From: Nocardia terrae | GTDB lineage: Bacteria; Actinomycetota; Actinomycetes; Mycobacteriales; Mycobacteriaceae | Assembly (NCBI RefSeq): GCF_009760405.1 | Contig: NZ_WRPP01000010.1 | Span: forward strand, 186,001-250,000 | Direction: 5' to 3' | Length of the DNA stretch: 64,000 bases | Shown: positions 1 through 8,588 of the stretch, piece by piece | Position numbering within the stretch: the stretch's first letter is position 1 | Layout of the letters: the number at the start of each line of letters is the position of its first letter | The notes under the pieces: generated by a model | Told to the model about the DNA's origin: nothing | Database searches by the model: none | The model's input: the letters and a program-made list of their open reading frames with translations, nothing else | Program-made: the position numbers and the translations under genes

Positions 1-226
1 ACTGGTCGGCGCTCATCCAGAACGCCGTATCCGGGAAGACGCGGCCGAGCAGCACATCGGCCGCGCCCACCCGGAATTCGCCGAGCGGATAACACATCGG
101 GGAGCTGCCGTCGCAGCAGCCGCCCGACTGGTGGAACATCACCGGACCGTGGTGGGCGATCAAGTTCTGCAGCATGTCCGCCGCGGCCTCGGTGATGGTC
201 ACCCGGGAAATGGAACCTGCTTTCAT
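1..226 (-). CDS. DUF779 domain protein (partial, runs off left edge)
   Basis: Only the first 75 residues are in the window; the gene continues past base 1. The visible part begins MKAGSISRVTITEAAADML and contains the cysteine-rich stretch SGGCCDGSSPMC (about residues 34-45), the recognisable feature of DUF779. The family has no established biochemical role but is typically encoded directly downstream of an aldehyde dehydrogenase, as here (64 nt gap) and as I recall for Rv0458-Rv0459 of M. tuberculosis. ATG at 226 is preceded by GAGGAG at normal spacing. It is probably co-transcribed with the upstream dehydrogenase and may support it, for example in metal handling; that role is inference. Confidence 0.8.
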   Translation of the reverse strand, partial: MKAGSISRVTITEAAADMLQNLIAHHGPVMFHQSGGCCDGSSPMCYPLGEFRVGAADVLLGRVFPDTAFWMSADQ

Positions 227-290
227 CACGCTCCTCGCAGACTGTGCGGCTCGTCTGTCCTGGCTGCGTCCGTGCCAGACGCCTTACGGG

Positions 291-1808
291 TCAGAAGAAT
301 CCGAGCTTCTTGGCCGAGTAGGAGACGAGCAGGTTCTTGGTCTGCTGATAGTGGTCCAACATCATGCTGTGGTTCTCCCGGCCGATGCCGGACTTCTTGT
401 AGCCGCCGAACGCCGCGTGCGCCGGGTAGGCGTGGAAACAGTTGGTCCACACCCGGCCGGCCTTGATGGCCCGGCCCATCCGGTAGGCGGTGCTCCCGTC
501 GCGGCTCCAGACGCCCGCGCCCAAGCCGTAGAGGGTGTCATTGGCGATGGTGACCGCTTCGACCTCGTTGTCGAAGCGGGTCACCGCTACCACCGGGCCG
601 AATATCTCCTCCTGGAACACCCGCATGGAGTTGTCGCCCTCGAAGATCGTCGGCTCGATGTAGTACCCATTGGGATAGCCCTCGACCTTGCGCATCTCGC
701 CGCCGTAGAGCACCTTCGCGCCCTCTTTGCGGCCGATGTCGATGTAGGAGAGGATCTTCTCGTACTGGTCGTTACTGGCCTGCGCGCCGATCATGGTCGA
801 ATCGTCGAGCGGATTGCCGCCCTTGATCGCCTTGGTCCGTTCGATGGCGCGCGCCATGAACTCGTCGTAGATGGACGAGTGGATCAGCGCCCGCGACGGG
901 CAGGTGCAGACCTCGCCCTGGTTGAGCGCGAACATCACGAAACCCTCGACGGCCTTGTCCAGGAAGTCGTCGTCGGCGGCCATCACGTCGGGGAAGAAGA
1001 TGTTCGGGCTCTTGCCCCCGAGCTCCAGGGTCACCGGGATGATGTTCTCGCTGGCGTACTGCATGATCAGCCGCCCGGTGGTGGTCTCACCGGTGAAGGC
1101 GACCTTGGCCACCCGCGGGCTCGACGCCAGCGGCTTGCCCGCCTCGACGCCGAATCCGTTGACCACGTTCACGACTCCGGGCGGCAGCAGGTCGGCAATG
1201 AGCTCGATGACCAGCAGCAGCGAGGCCGGGGTCTGCTCGGCGGGCTTGATGACCACGCAGTTGCCCGCGGCGAGCGCCGGGGCCAGCTTCCAGGCCGCCA
1301 TGAGGATCGGGAAGTTCCACGGAATGATCTGGCCGACCACGCCGAGCGGTTCGTGGAAGTGGTAGGCGACGGTGTCGGCGTCGATCTCGGAGATCGTGCC
1401 CTCCTGCGCCCGCACCGCTCCGGCGAAGTAGCGGAAGTGGTCGACCGTCAAAGGCAGGTCGGCGGCGAGGGTTTCGCGGACCGGCTTGCCGTTCTCCCAG
1501 GTTTCGGCGACGGCGAGCTTCTCCAGGTTCGCCTCGATCCGGTCAGCGATCTTGTTGAGGATATTGGCACGATCCGTCACCGAGGTGGCACCCCATGCCT
1601 CGGCCGCGCGGTGGGCGGCCTCGAGCGCCATATCGATGTCCGCGGCACTCGAACGCGCGACCGCACAGAAGGTTTCACCGTCGATCGGCGAGGGATTGTC
1701 GAAATATCTGCCCTCGATCGGCGCTTTCCACTCGCCGCCGATGAAGTTGTCATAGCGGCGGTCGAAGCTGACGATGCTGCCGTCGGTGCCAGGTTTTGCG
1801 TAGATCAT
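291..1808 (-). CDS. NAD(P)-dependent aldehyde dehydrogenase (ExaC/AldA type)
   Basis: A 505-aa member of the ALDH superfamily that oxidises aldehydes to carboxylic acids in the cytosol. The general-base Glu is in LELGGKSPN (E262) and the nucleophilic Cys in NQGEVCTCPS (C301). PWNFP (about 163-167) and FTGETTTG (about 238-245) are the usual nucleotide-binding landmarks. Length is normal. I chose ATG 1808, which has GGGAG 8 nt upstream and starts MIYAKPGTDG; an upstream in-frame ATG would add only seven residues. It leads a unit with the DUF779 gene and lies downstream of a GAF-domain regulator on the same strand, an arrangement typical of alcohol/aldehyde catabolism. The physiological substrate cannot be told from sequence. 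Confidence 0.93.
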   Translation of the reverse strand: MIYAKPGTDGSIVSFDRRYDNFIGGEWKAPIEGRYFDNPSPIDGETFCAVARSSAADIDMALEAAHRAAEAWGATSVTDRANILNKIADRIEANLEKLAVAETWENGKPVRETLAADLPLTVDHFRYFAGAVRAQEGTISEIDADTVAYHFHEPLGVVGQIIPWNFPILMAAWKLAPALAAGNCVVIKPAEQTPASLLLVIELIADLLPPGVVNVVNGFGVEAGKPLASSPRVAKVAFTGETTTGRLIMQYASENIIPVTLELGGKSPNIFFPDVMAADDDFLDKAVEGFVMFALNQGEVCTCPSRALIHSSIYDEFMARAIERTKAIKGGNPLDDSTMIGAQASNDQYEKILSYIDIGRKEGAKVLYGGEMRKVEGYPNGYYIEPTIFEGDNSMRVFQEEIFGPVVAVTRFDNEVEAVTIANDTLYGLGAGVWSRDGSTAYRMGRAIKAGRVWTNCFHAYPAHAAFGGYKKSGIGRENHSMMLDHYQQTKNLLVSYSAKKLGFF

Positions 1809-2044
1809 GGCGCGGCTCCCTGATCGCATATCTGCGGTGACGGGGGTCACTATGAACCGCGAAGGTTGGCGGGAGGTTGGCGTGGGGTTGGCGAAACGTT
1901 GCTGAGTCACTGCCTCAGGTTGTCGAGCTGTGACCTGCGGATTCGATTGCGAGGCGGGACAATCCGGGCGAGGACTCGGAGTGGGGGCGCGATATGCACG
2001 ATTGCATCCTGTGCGTTCGCTGTGGTGTGGCCGGACCGCTCCGG

Positions 2045-3265
2045 CTACGCGTGCAGTGCGGTGTGCAAGCGTGCGGTCGCCAGCGCGCGGCGGCTGTCGC
2101 CGTGCGGCAGCAGGCGCAAGGCGTGCTCGTGGATCTCGATGTCGTCGGGACAGCGCTGCCCGAAACGCAGGGCGTGCTCGGGATTGCCGTCGGCGAGCAC
2201 GGCGGTGCGCAGGCAGACGTCGAGATGCTCGCGCCACTGCACGATGCCCGGCACATCCGAATCCGGCAGCAGCGGACCGCGATACAGCCGCACGGCCGTC
2301 GCCAGATCACCCGACTCGAGCGCCCCGAGCAACTCGACGGCGTCGCAGGCCAGGGGCTCGGTGAGCATGTAGCGGCGATCGGCGATCTGCCCGTCGGTGG
2401 CGGCGCGCAGGCGGGAGACGTCGGCCTTGAGGGTGCTCGAGGACACCGACCGGTCGCCATAGACGGCCTCGTGCAAGCGTTCCGGTGTGAAGCCCTCCGG
2501 CTCCAGCGCCAGCAGGGTGAGGATCTCGAGCTGCCGCGGGCGCATCGAGACCTGCTTGCCCTCCTTGTACAACCGCGGCACCCCCAGCGATTCCAGGCGG
2601 GTGCGGCCCGTGGGCCGGGACTGTTCGGCGTGCACTCGCGCTTCGATGGCGGTCACCAGGGCTCGGACGGTCGTCAGGATGAGTGGATGCGAGCGGTCCC
2701 AATACGTCGATAGATCCAGCACGCCGAGCTGGCGGCCGTCGGCGGCGCGAATGGGCGCGCAGTAGCAGACCCAGCCGTGCAGGGCCTCGACCAGATGCTC
2801 TGCGGCCCAGACCTGTGCGGGCCGCCCGCTGTGCAGGGAGAGCGCCACGCCGCTGGTGCCCATGTACGGCTCGTCCCAGCAGCCGCCGGGGGCGAGGTTG
2901 ACCGACTCGGCCCGCCGCCGGACCGACCGGTCGCCACAACTGAAGAGGACGGTACCGGTGTCATCGGTGACCACCGCGACCATGCCCGAGTCCTCCGCCA
3001 GCGCCCGCAGCTCGCCGGCCATCTCGGTGATCGGGATGCGCAATGGCGATTCGGCCCAGCGCGAACCCAATTCGTCGCGGTCGGTGGCGGGGGCGACGGC
3101 GCGGCCCGGATCCACGGTGCGCAGGGACCGTTCCCAGGACTCCACGACCTCGTGGCGCAGCACCACATCGGTACTCGGTGGTGTCTGCCCCGAGCCGGAA
3201 GTCCAGCGCTCCCACGCCTTCTCCAACTCCGCACGGTGGTGCGCCGGGGCGGGCAGCTGTGTCAT
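2045..3265 (-). CDS. GAF-domain transcriptional regulator of the aldehyde dehydrogenase locus
   Basis: A 406-aa protein. The N-terminal two thirds resemble the sensor part of AcoR-type regulators: a helical segment with VESWERSL, then a GAF-like domain (about 75-220) with MVAVVTDDTGTVLFSCGD, GTSGVALSLHSGRP and GVLDLSTYWDRSHP. The AAA+ domain of true AcoR proteins is absent. Instead, the C-terminal ~150 residues hold a winged-helix-like region (MRPRQLEILTLLALEPEGF) similar to other actinobacterial GAF regulators. ATG 3265 (MTQLPAPAHH) gives a normal N-terminus. It lies upstream of and co-directional with the aldehyde dehydrogenase gene, so it probably senses a small molecule and controls that operon. 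DNA site and ligand are unknown. Confidence 0.8.
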   Translation of the reverse strand: MTQLPAPAHHRAELEKAWERWTSGSGQTPPSTDVVLRHEVVESWERSLRTVDPGRAVAPATDRDELGSRWAESPLRIPITEMAGELRALAEDSGMVAVVTDDTGTVLFSCGDRSVRRRAESVNLAPGGCWDEPYMGTSGVALSLHSGRPAQVWAAEHLVEALHGWVCYCAPIRAADGRQLGVLDLSTYWDRSHPLILTTVRALVTAIEARVHAEQSRPTGRTRLESLGVPRLYKEGKQVSMRPRQLEILTLLALEPEGFTPERLHEAVYGDRSVSSSTLKADVSRLRAATDGQIADRRYMLTEPLACDAVELLGALESGDLATAVRLYRGPLLPDSDVPGIVQWREHLDVCLRTAVLADGNPEHALRFGQRCPDDIEIHEHALRLLPHGDSRRALATARLHTALHA

Positions 3266-3468
3266 GGCGCAAACTCCTCGCGGTGCGTCCGGACCGTGCG
3301 ATATCCCATGATGGCGCGCGGTTCCGTCGCGCGGGCCGCATTCGCCGCAGTCCGTGCAGTAATTCGTTCCGTGCGGCTTCGCAGCCTTCGCCGCCGGACG
3401 ATTCCGCGCCGGCTGGAGCCCGCCGGGACGGCCGGGCCGGATCCGGATTCCACTGGTAGACAAGAACC

Positions 3469-4350
3469 ATGGTCCTCCCTTTCCGGTTCGGCGTGAACCT
3501 GCCCTCGCCCACCTCCCGCACCGAATGGATCGAGAAGTGCCGTCGCGCCGAGAGTCTCGGGTTCGACGTCATCGGTGTGCCCGACCATCTCGGCATGCCC
3601 GCGCCGTTCCCGGCGCTCATGCTGGCCGCCGAGGTGACCGAGCGGCCGCGGCTGAACACCTTCGTGCTGAACACGCCCTTCTACAACCCGACGCTGCTGG
3701 CCCGCGATGTGGCGAGCTTCGATCAGCTGACCGACGGACGCTTCGAGCTCGGACTCGGAGCCGGGTACGTGCAGGCCGAATTCGATACGGCCGGAATCTC
3801 GTTCCCCACCGCCGGGCAACGGATCGCCCACCTCGAACAGACGGTGACGACCCTGCGCCGGCTGTTCGCCGATCCGGAATACCGGCCGCGCCCGGCCGCG
3901 CCCGCCGGACCGCCGCTGCTCATCGCCGGATGGGGCGAGCGCGCCCTGGCGCTGGCCGCCGCGCACGCCGATATCGTCGGCTTCACCGGCGCGAGTGCCG
4001 CCGACAGCGGCAAACTCACCCTGGCCACCGCCGAGACGACCGAGAAGAAGACCGACCACGTGCGCGGACTGCTCGGAAACCGGGACGGCAGCGTGGAATT
4101 CAATCTGCTGATCCAGGGCATCGCGGCACCCTCCGAGCGCGACGCCGCCCTCGCGTACCTGACCGACCACCTGCCGTTCGGCTTCGCGGGCGCACCCGAG
4201 GACCTGCCGACCATCCTGCTCGGCACCACCGCGCAGATGGCCGAGGCCCTGCGCGAACGCCGGGAACGCTTCGGCTTCAACTACATCACCGTGCTCGAGC
4301 ACAATATGGGCAAGTTCGCCGCGCTCATCGAGGAGCTGAAGGGGGAGTAG
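3469..4350 (+). CDS. LLM-class F420-dependent oxidoreductase
   Basis: A 293-aa luciferase-like monooxygenase-fold protein starting MVLPFRFGVNLPSP. It shows the family order: early beta strand with FGVN, EKCRRAESLGFDVIGVPDH (about 22-40), YNPTLLARDVASFDQLTDGR (about 72-91), then GLGAGYVQAEFDTAGI with the cofactor-loop Gly pattern. The length and the 'GLGAGY' type fit the F420-using actinobacterial branch (TIGR03621-like) rather than FMN luciferases; that assignment is from family knowledge. It is divergent from the GAF regulator gene (203 nt between starts) and convergent with the SnoaL-like gene 7 nt downstream. The substrate is unknown. Confidence 0.85.
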   Translation: MVLPFRFGVNLPSPTSRTEWIEKCRRAESLGFDVIGVPDHLGMPAPFPALMLAAEVTERPRLNTFVLNTPFYNPTLLARDVASFDQLTDGRFELGLGAGYVQAEFDTAGISFPTAGQRIAHLEQTVTTLRRLFADPEYRPRPAAPAGPPLLIAGWGERALALAAAHADIVGFTGASAADSGKLTLATAETTEKKTDHVRGLLGNRDGSVEFNLLIQGIAAPSERDAALAYLTDHLPFGFAGAPEDLPTILLGTTAQMAEALRERRERFGFNYITVLEHNMGKFAALIEELKGE

Positions 4351-4357
4351 CGGCCGA

Positions 4358-4807
4358 TCAGCTGGTGGGGGGCACCGCGTCGGGCGCGATGAACATGTAG
4401 CTCTTCTCCTCGACGCGCTGCTGGATGCGCCATTCGCCGTCCACCCGCACGAAGGTGTCGTGGTACCAGAGGCCGCAGAGCATGAGCCGGCGGGTGCCGT
4501 CGGCGGAGGTGACCAGCATCGGGTTGTGGCACATGGTGCGCGCGGTGGCGTGGTCGCCCTCCACCCGGATCGAGGAATTGCTGATCATGTGTTGGAAGGC
4601 GGAGAAATTGGGCATGACGGTGGCGAGGAATTTCTTGGTGGATTCCACGTCACCGGCCGGGCCGCCCATCGCGGTGTAGTCGATGTGGGCGTCGGGGGTG
4701 AAGAGCTCGTCCAGCAGCTCCCACTGATGGGTGTCCACGGCGTGGGAATAGCGGACCATGAGGTCCTCTATTTCCATCCGGTCCGAAATCTCCTGCAGGG
4801 ACAGCAT
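4358..4807 (-). CDS. SnoaL-like / NTF2-family protein
   Basis: 149 aa with the cone-shaped NTF2/SnoaL fold pattern: an N-terminal helix EIEDLMVRYSHAVDTHQWELLDELF followed by DAHIDYTAMGG, then alternating beta strands ending in WRIQQRVEEKSYMF. The arrangement around 'RYSHAVDTHQW..LDELFTPDA' is that of the dehydratase/isomerase-like subfamily (scytalone dehydratase and limonene-epoxide hydrolase relatives). No particular reaction can be assigned. It is convergent with the LLM oxidoreductase and lies on the same strand as the FAD monooxygenase further downstream, 122 nt away, so the two may act on the same class of aromatic or polyketide substrate; this is inference. Confidence 0.75.
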   Translation of the reverse strand: MLSLQEISDRMEIEDLMVRYSHAVDTHQWELLDELFTPDAHIDYTAMGGPAGDVESTKKFLATVMPNFSAFQHMISNSSIRVEGDHATARTMCHNPMLVTSADGTRRLMLCGLWYHDTFVRVDGEWRIQQRVEEKSYMFIAPDAVPPTS

Positions 4808-4929
4808 GGTGCCTCCGAGTCGTGCCGAAACTGTTCAGGGACGGTGGGCCAGCGTACGGCGAGGCGACCGTTGATCTTGCCTTTTCCGAAATATACGGGG
4901 ATGCAATAGATCTCGTTCAGACCGGTCCG

Positions 4930-6156
4930 TCAGCGCCGGGCGGGGGATTCGGCGAACCGGTAATCCTTGGCTGCGATGGTCCGGGCGACCTTCTGCGGGG
5001 CGCCACCGATGAGTCCACGCCACGGCAGGTAGGGCAGCAGCCGCACGTTCAGATTGCGGAAAGCGATCATGGCCTTGCTGTTCGGCGCGTACCAGCCGCC
5101 CACGCCCTCGGCGAACTTCTGGCAGGCCTCCACCATGGGCCGCAGCTCCTGCTCGTAGCGGGCGAAGGCCAGCGTGTGATCACCCGCGGCGGCCGCCAAT
5201 TCACCGGCCAGCACGTAGGCCCCGACGAGTGACAGATCCGCACCCTGACCCGAGAGCGGGGAGGCGCAGTAGCCGGCGTCGCCGACCAGGGCCACCCGTC
5301 CCCGGGACCAGCTGTCCATACGGACCTGGGCCATGGCGTCGAAGTAGAAGTCGGGGGCATCCGGCAGCGCCGCGAGCAGGCGCGGCACCTCCCAGCCCTG
5401 TCCGGCAAAGGTTTCGGTGAGGATGCGGCGCTGGGCGTCGGTGTCGCGGTAGTCGTAGTCGAGCGGGTCCGAGGCCCACGCGAAGATCGCCTTGGCCTCG
5501 GTGTTCTCGCGGGCGCTGTAGCTTCCGGCGATCGTGCCGGGGGCGTTGTAGTCCAGTTCCCAGTGGTCGAGGCCCAGCAGGTTCGGTGTCGTGAAGATCG
5601 AGATGTAGTAGCCCATGTGGTGCACGAAGTCCGACTCGGGCCCGAAAACCAGCTTGCGCGTGTGGGAGTGGACACCGTCCGCGCCGATGACCAGATCGAA
5701 GGTGCGGGCGGGGGAGTGCTCGAAGGTGACGTGCACGCCGCGCTCGTCCTCGCGCAGTGCCGCGATGGAGTCGCCGAACAGGTACTCGACGTCGTCGCGG
5801 GTGGCCTCGTACAGCACCTCGGCCAGATCGCCCCGCTGAATCTCGGTGTCGCCGTTGGCTCCGACGCCGTTGAACTCCTCGCTGGAGATGGTCGCGCGGG
5901 CCTTGCCGTCGGCATCTACATAGGAGGTGCCCCGCTTACCGGTGCTGCGGGCGTGCACCTGGTCGAGCAGACCCATGCGCCGCACCACCTCGGTGGCGGT
6001 ACCCAGCACATCGATGGCCTGACCACCGGGGCGCAGGACGGGGGACTTCTCGACGATCGTCGGGTTGAACCCGTAGCGCTCGAGCCAGAAGGCGAGGGCG
6101 GGGCCCGCGATGCTCGCGCCGGAGATCAGGACGTTCTTGGAGCTGTTCTGGTGCAT
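4930..6156 (-). CDS. FAD-dependent aromatic-ring monooxygenase (PHBH/TetX-like)
   Basis: 408 aa, class A flavoprotein monooxygenase. Visible motifs are the N-terminal Rossmann ISGASIAGPALAFWLERYGF with acidic E in IVEK, the DG motif GADGVHSHTR (about 170), and the GD motif VALVGDAGYCASPLSGQGAD (about 300). Such enzymes hydroxylate aromatics or polyketides, including tetracyclines, with NAD(P)H and O2. Start ATG 6156 (MHQNSSKNVL) follows TACCGT by 6 nt, so the mRNA is probably leaderless. It is divergent from a TetR gene with a shared palindrome between them, so it is very likely the TetR target. Substrate and any resistance role are unknown. Confidence 0.88.
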   Translation of the reverse strand: MHQNSSKNVLISGASIAGPALAFWLERYGFNPTIVEKSPVLRPGGQAIDVLGTATEVVRRMGLLDQVHARSTGKRGTSYVDADGKARATISSEEFNGVGANGDTEIQRGDLAEVLYEATRDDVEYLFGDSIAALREDERGVHVTFEHSPARTFDLVIGADGVHSHTRKLVFGPESDFVHHMGYYISIFTTPNLLGLDHWELDYNAPGTIAGSYSARENTEAKAIFAWASDPLDYDYRDTDAQRRILTETFAGQGWEVPRLLAALPDAPDFYFDAMAQVRMDSWSRGRVALVGDAGYCASPLSGQGADLSLVGAYVLAGELAAAAGDHTLAFARYEQELRPMVEACQKFAEGVGGWYAPNSKAMIAFRNLNVRLLPYLPWRGLIGGAPQKVARTIAAKDYRFAESPARR

Positions 6157-6162
6157 GTCCCC

Positions 6163-6222
6163 ACGGTACGACGGAGTTGGGCAAATGCGCAAGACATTTG
6201 TCTCAGGCGAATGCGCTAGAGT
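6163..6222. promoter_or_regulatory. Divergent promoter/TetR operator region
   Basis: Between the monooxygenase and TetR starts lies AGACATTTGTCT (6192-6203), with perfect 5-bp arms. It is flanked by a near-identical direct repeat GCAAATGCGC (6181-6190) and GCGAATGCGC (6208-6217). TAGAGT (6217-6222) sits 7 nt before the TetR ATG. TACCGT on the minus strand (6168-6163) sits 6 nt before the monooxygenase ATG. Both mRNAs would be leaderless. The palindrome lies close to both promoters, as expected for autorepression plus control of the neighbour. The operator role is inferred from position and symmetry. Confidence 0.55.
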
Positions 6223-6229
6223 GTCGACC

Positions 6230-6787
6230 ATGGGAAATCGTGAGGACCTGCTCGCCGGCGCCCGGAAGTGCCTGTTCGACAAGGGCTATGCCCGCACCAC
6301 CGTGCGCGATATCGCGACCGCGTCCGGGGTGAGCATGGCGGCCATCGGCTACCACTTCGGCTCGAAGGAAGCGCTGCTCACCGCGGCCCTCGCCGAGGCG
6401 ACCCGGGAATGGGGCGATGAACTCGGCCACACGCTGGGTGCCACCGAATCCGACCCGGATCCCTTGCGTCGCTTCGCCGCCCGCTGGGACGCGGTTCGCG
6501 ACTCCGTCGACACCCACCGCGGCCTCTGGGCGGCCACCTTCGACGCCCTCTCCCACCCCGAGACCCGCGCGCAACTCGCCGCCCAGACCGACGAATCCCG
6601 CACCGGACTGGCCGCGCTGCTGGAAGGCGACGAGGACCCCGACGCCGGTCGCACCGTCGGCGCGCTGTACCAGGCGCTCCTGATCGGCATTGCCGCCCAA
6701 TCCCTGATCGACCCCGAAACCGCCCCCACCGGAGCCGATCTCGCCGAAGGGCTGCGCCGAATCACTGAGGGAGCAGACAAGATGTGA
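6230..6787 (+). CDS. TetR-family transcriptional regulator
   Basis: 185 aa. The N-terminal helix-turn-helix is clear: GARKCLFDKGYARTTVRDIATASGVSMAAIGYHFGSKEALL (about 9-49). The C-terminal domain contains WAATFDALSHPETRAQLAAQ, common in regulators of drug or xenobiotic oxidoreductases. ATG 6230 lies 7 nt after a TAGAGT -10 box, so a leaderless start is likely. It is divergent from the FAD monooxygenase gene and shares a palindromic operator region with it, so it is the probable repressor of that gene and of itself. Confidence 0.88.
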   Translation: MGNREDLLAGARKCLFDKGYARTTVRDIATASGVSMAAIGYHFGSKEALLTAALAEATREWGDELGHTLGATESDPDPLRRFAARWDAVRDSVDTHRGLWAATFDALSHPETRAQLAAQTDESRTGLAALLEGDEDPDAGRTVGALYQALLIGIAAQSLIDPETAPTGADLAEGLRRITEGADKM

Positions 6788-7046
6788 TCAACTCCGACGC
6801 CCGACTGAAGACCCGGGCCACATCCGAGACGGTTTCGTCTCTGTCCTCGCCGAATACCCGACCCGCGCCGCGCCGCCGCTTCGGCATACGGCAAGGTGGG
6901 CCGTGGCCGCCCTCGTCGACTGTCGAGTACGGCGACGAGAGGGGCGATCTGCCTGCGGCCCCGGGGCTCGAAGGCTATCGACCACCGCCCCGCCGAATAG
7001 GCAACCCGCGCCGCGCTGTCGAGCCGGGATGCGGCAAGGTAGGGCT

Positions 7047-7691
7047 GTGCCCAGCATCGTCTTGGATCGGGTCAGTCTCGGGCACGGGGCGACCTCGGTC
7101 CTCTCGGAGGTCGACGCGACGTTCGCGGCCGATCGGTGTACCGCCGTGGTCGGGCCGAGCGGGGCGGGTAAGACGACGTTGCTGCGGCTGCTGAATCGGT
7201 TCGGGGAGCCCGATAGTGGGCGAGTGCTGCTGGACGGGACGCCCGTGACGGAGCTGGATGTGCTGGCATTGCGGCGGCGGGTGGGGCTGGTGCCGCAGCG
7301 GCCGACGCTGCTCACCGAAGCCGTGGGCGAGGAAGTTCGGGTGGGGCGGGAGGTGGGGGCGCAGCGGGTGGAGGAGTTGCTCTCGACGGTCGGATTGCCC
7401 GACGGGTTCGCTGGGCGGCGATGTGCCGAGCTGTCGGGCGGTGAGGCGCAACGGGTTTGCCTGGCTCGGGCGCTCGCCGTCGAGCCTGAGGTGTTGCTGC
7501 TGGACGAGCCGACGTCGGCGCTGGACGGCGCCTCGGCGGTCGCGATCGGGAAAATGATTCGCGCGCATGTCGGATCCGGGGGCAGCGTGGTGCTGGTCAG
7601 CCATGATCCGGGGTTCGTGGCCGAGGTGGCGGATGAGGTGTGGACGCTGGCGGGTGGGCGGCTCACCCGGGGCGCGGAAGCGGGGAAGTAG
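7047..7691 (+). CDS. fetA: ABC transporter ATP-binding protein, FetA/YbbL type
   Basis: 214 aa from the GTG at 7047 (VPSIVLDRVSLGHG), with AAGGT about 7 nt upstream; an in-frame ATG at 7029 is the alternative. It has Walker A GPSGAGKTT, Q-loop VGLVPQRP, signature LSGGEAQRV, Walker B VLLLDEPTS and H-loop SHD, all intact. The small size and immediate pairing with a FetB/UPF0014 permease (2 nt apart) identify the FetAB-type exporter; in E. coli this system is reported to export iron and aid peroxide resistance. About 260 nt without a recognisable gene precede it. Confidence 0.85.
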   Translation: MPSIVLDRVSLGHGATSVLSEVDATFAADRCTAVVGPSGAGKTTLLRLLNRFGEPDSGRVLLDGTPVTELDVLALRRRVGLVPQRPTLLTEAVGEEVRVGREVGAQRVEELLSTVGLPDGFAGRRCAELSGGEAQRVCLARALAVEPEVLLLDEPTSALDGASAVAIGKMIRAHVGSGGSVVLVSHDPGFVAEVADEVWTLAGGRLTRGAEAGK

Positions 7692-7693
7692 CT

Positions 7694-8470
7694 GTGACTC
7701 AGGGGCTTTCGGTGCCGGATTGGACAGGGGTCGGGGCTTCGCTGCTGCTGGTGGCGTTGGCGGCGGTGATCGCGTATCGACAGCACCTGCATTTGACACG
7801 GGAGTTGCTCATCGCGGCGGCGCGGGCGGGGGTGCAGCTGATCGCGGTGGGTGCGATTCTGCTGATCCTGTTCCGGCACACCGGGTTGCCGGGGGCGCTG
7901 GGGTGGGTGGTGCTCATGATCGTCATCGCCGGGCGGGTGGCCGGGCGGCGGGGTGAGGGGCTGCCGCATGCGCAGCGGTCGGCGACCGTCGGGGTGGCGT
8001 TCGGGGCGTCGATCACGCTGGGGTCGTTGATCGTGCTGGGCATCATCTCCACGCAGGCGCGGGTGGTGGTGCCGGTGGGCGGGATGATCGTGTCGTCGGC
8101 CATGCAGTCGACCGGAATCGCGTTGCGCCGCTTGGTCGAGGATGCCCGGCGGGCCCGTGATAGCGTGGAAGCACGGCTGGCGCTGGGGCTTTCGGCGCAT
8201 CAGGCGTTCCTGCCCAATCAGCGATCGGCGCTGCGGACTGCTCTGATCCCGGCCATCGACTCGACCAAGGTGGTCGGTCTGATCAGTCTGCCGGGGGCGA
8301 TGACGGGCCTGATTCTGGCGGGCGTGGATCCGCTGACCGCTATCCGGTATCAGATCGTGGTCATGTACATGCTGCTCGCCGCAACGACTTTGGCGGCCCT
8401 GGCCGCGACCCGGGTGGCCGAGCGGACGCTGTTCGATGGCGCACAACGGCTCGTGTCGCTGCCCGACTGA
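7694..8470 (+). CDS. fetB: FetB/UPF0014-family ABC exporter permease
   Basis: 258 aa, GTG start 2 nt after the ATPase stop, so translation is probably coupled. The protein is a predicted 6-7 helix membrane protein with the conserved family block LIAAARAGVQLIAVGAILL near the N-terminus. The central signature GMIVSSAMQSTGIALRRL and the cytoplasmic segment ARLALGLSAHQAFLPNQR precede ALIPAIDSTKVVGLISLPGA. The length equals that of the E. coli protein. With the upstream ATPase it forms an inner-membrane exporter, by family knowledge for iron. The metal specificity here is inference. Confidence 0.88.
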   Translation: MTQGLSVPDWTGVGASLLLVALAAVIAYRQHLHLTRELLIAAARAGVQLIAVGAILLILFRHTGLPGALGWVVLMIVIAGRVAGRRGEGLPHAQRSATVGVAFGASITLGSLIVLGIISTQARVVVPVGGMIVSSAMQSTGIALRRLVEDARRARDSVEARLALGLSAHQAFLPNQRSALRTALIPAIDSTKVVGLISLPGAMTGLILAGVDPLTAIRYQIVVMYMLLAATTLAALAATRVAERTLFDGAQRLVSLPD

Positions 8471-8588
8471 CGACCGTCCAGCCCGCAGAATCCTAATGAC
8501 TGGGATTTCAGATGCGAGTGCAAACGTCCGAAATGCCGTTATCGTTACGATGTCCTCGATAAACTGGTTGGGGGATAGGTAGTTTCGT

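Noticed and set aside
174..1823. A 549-codon plus-strand frame
   Set aside because: It is the complement of the aldehyde dehydrogenase gene, whose catalytic motifs are all on the other strand.
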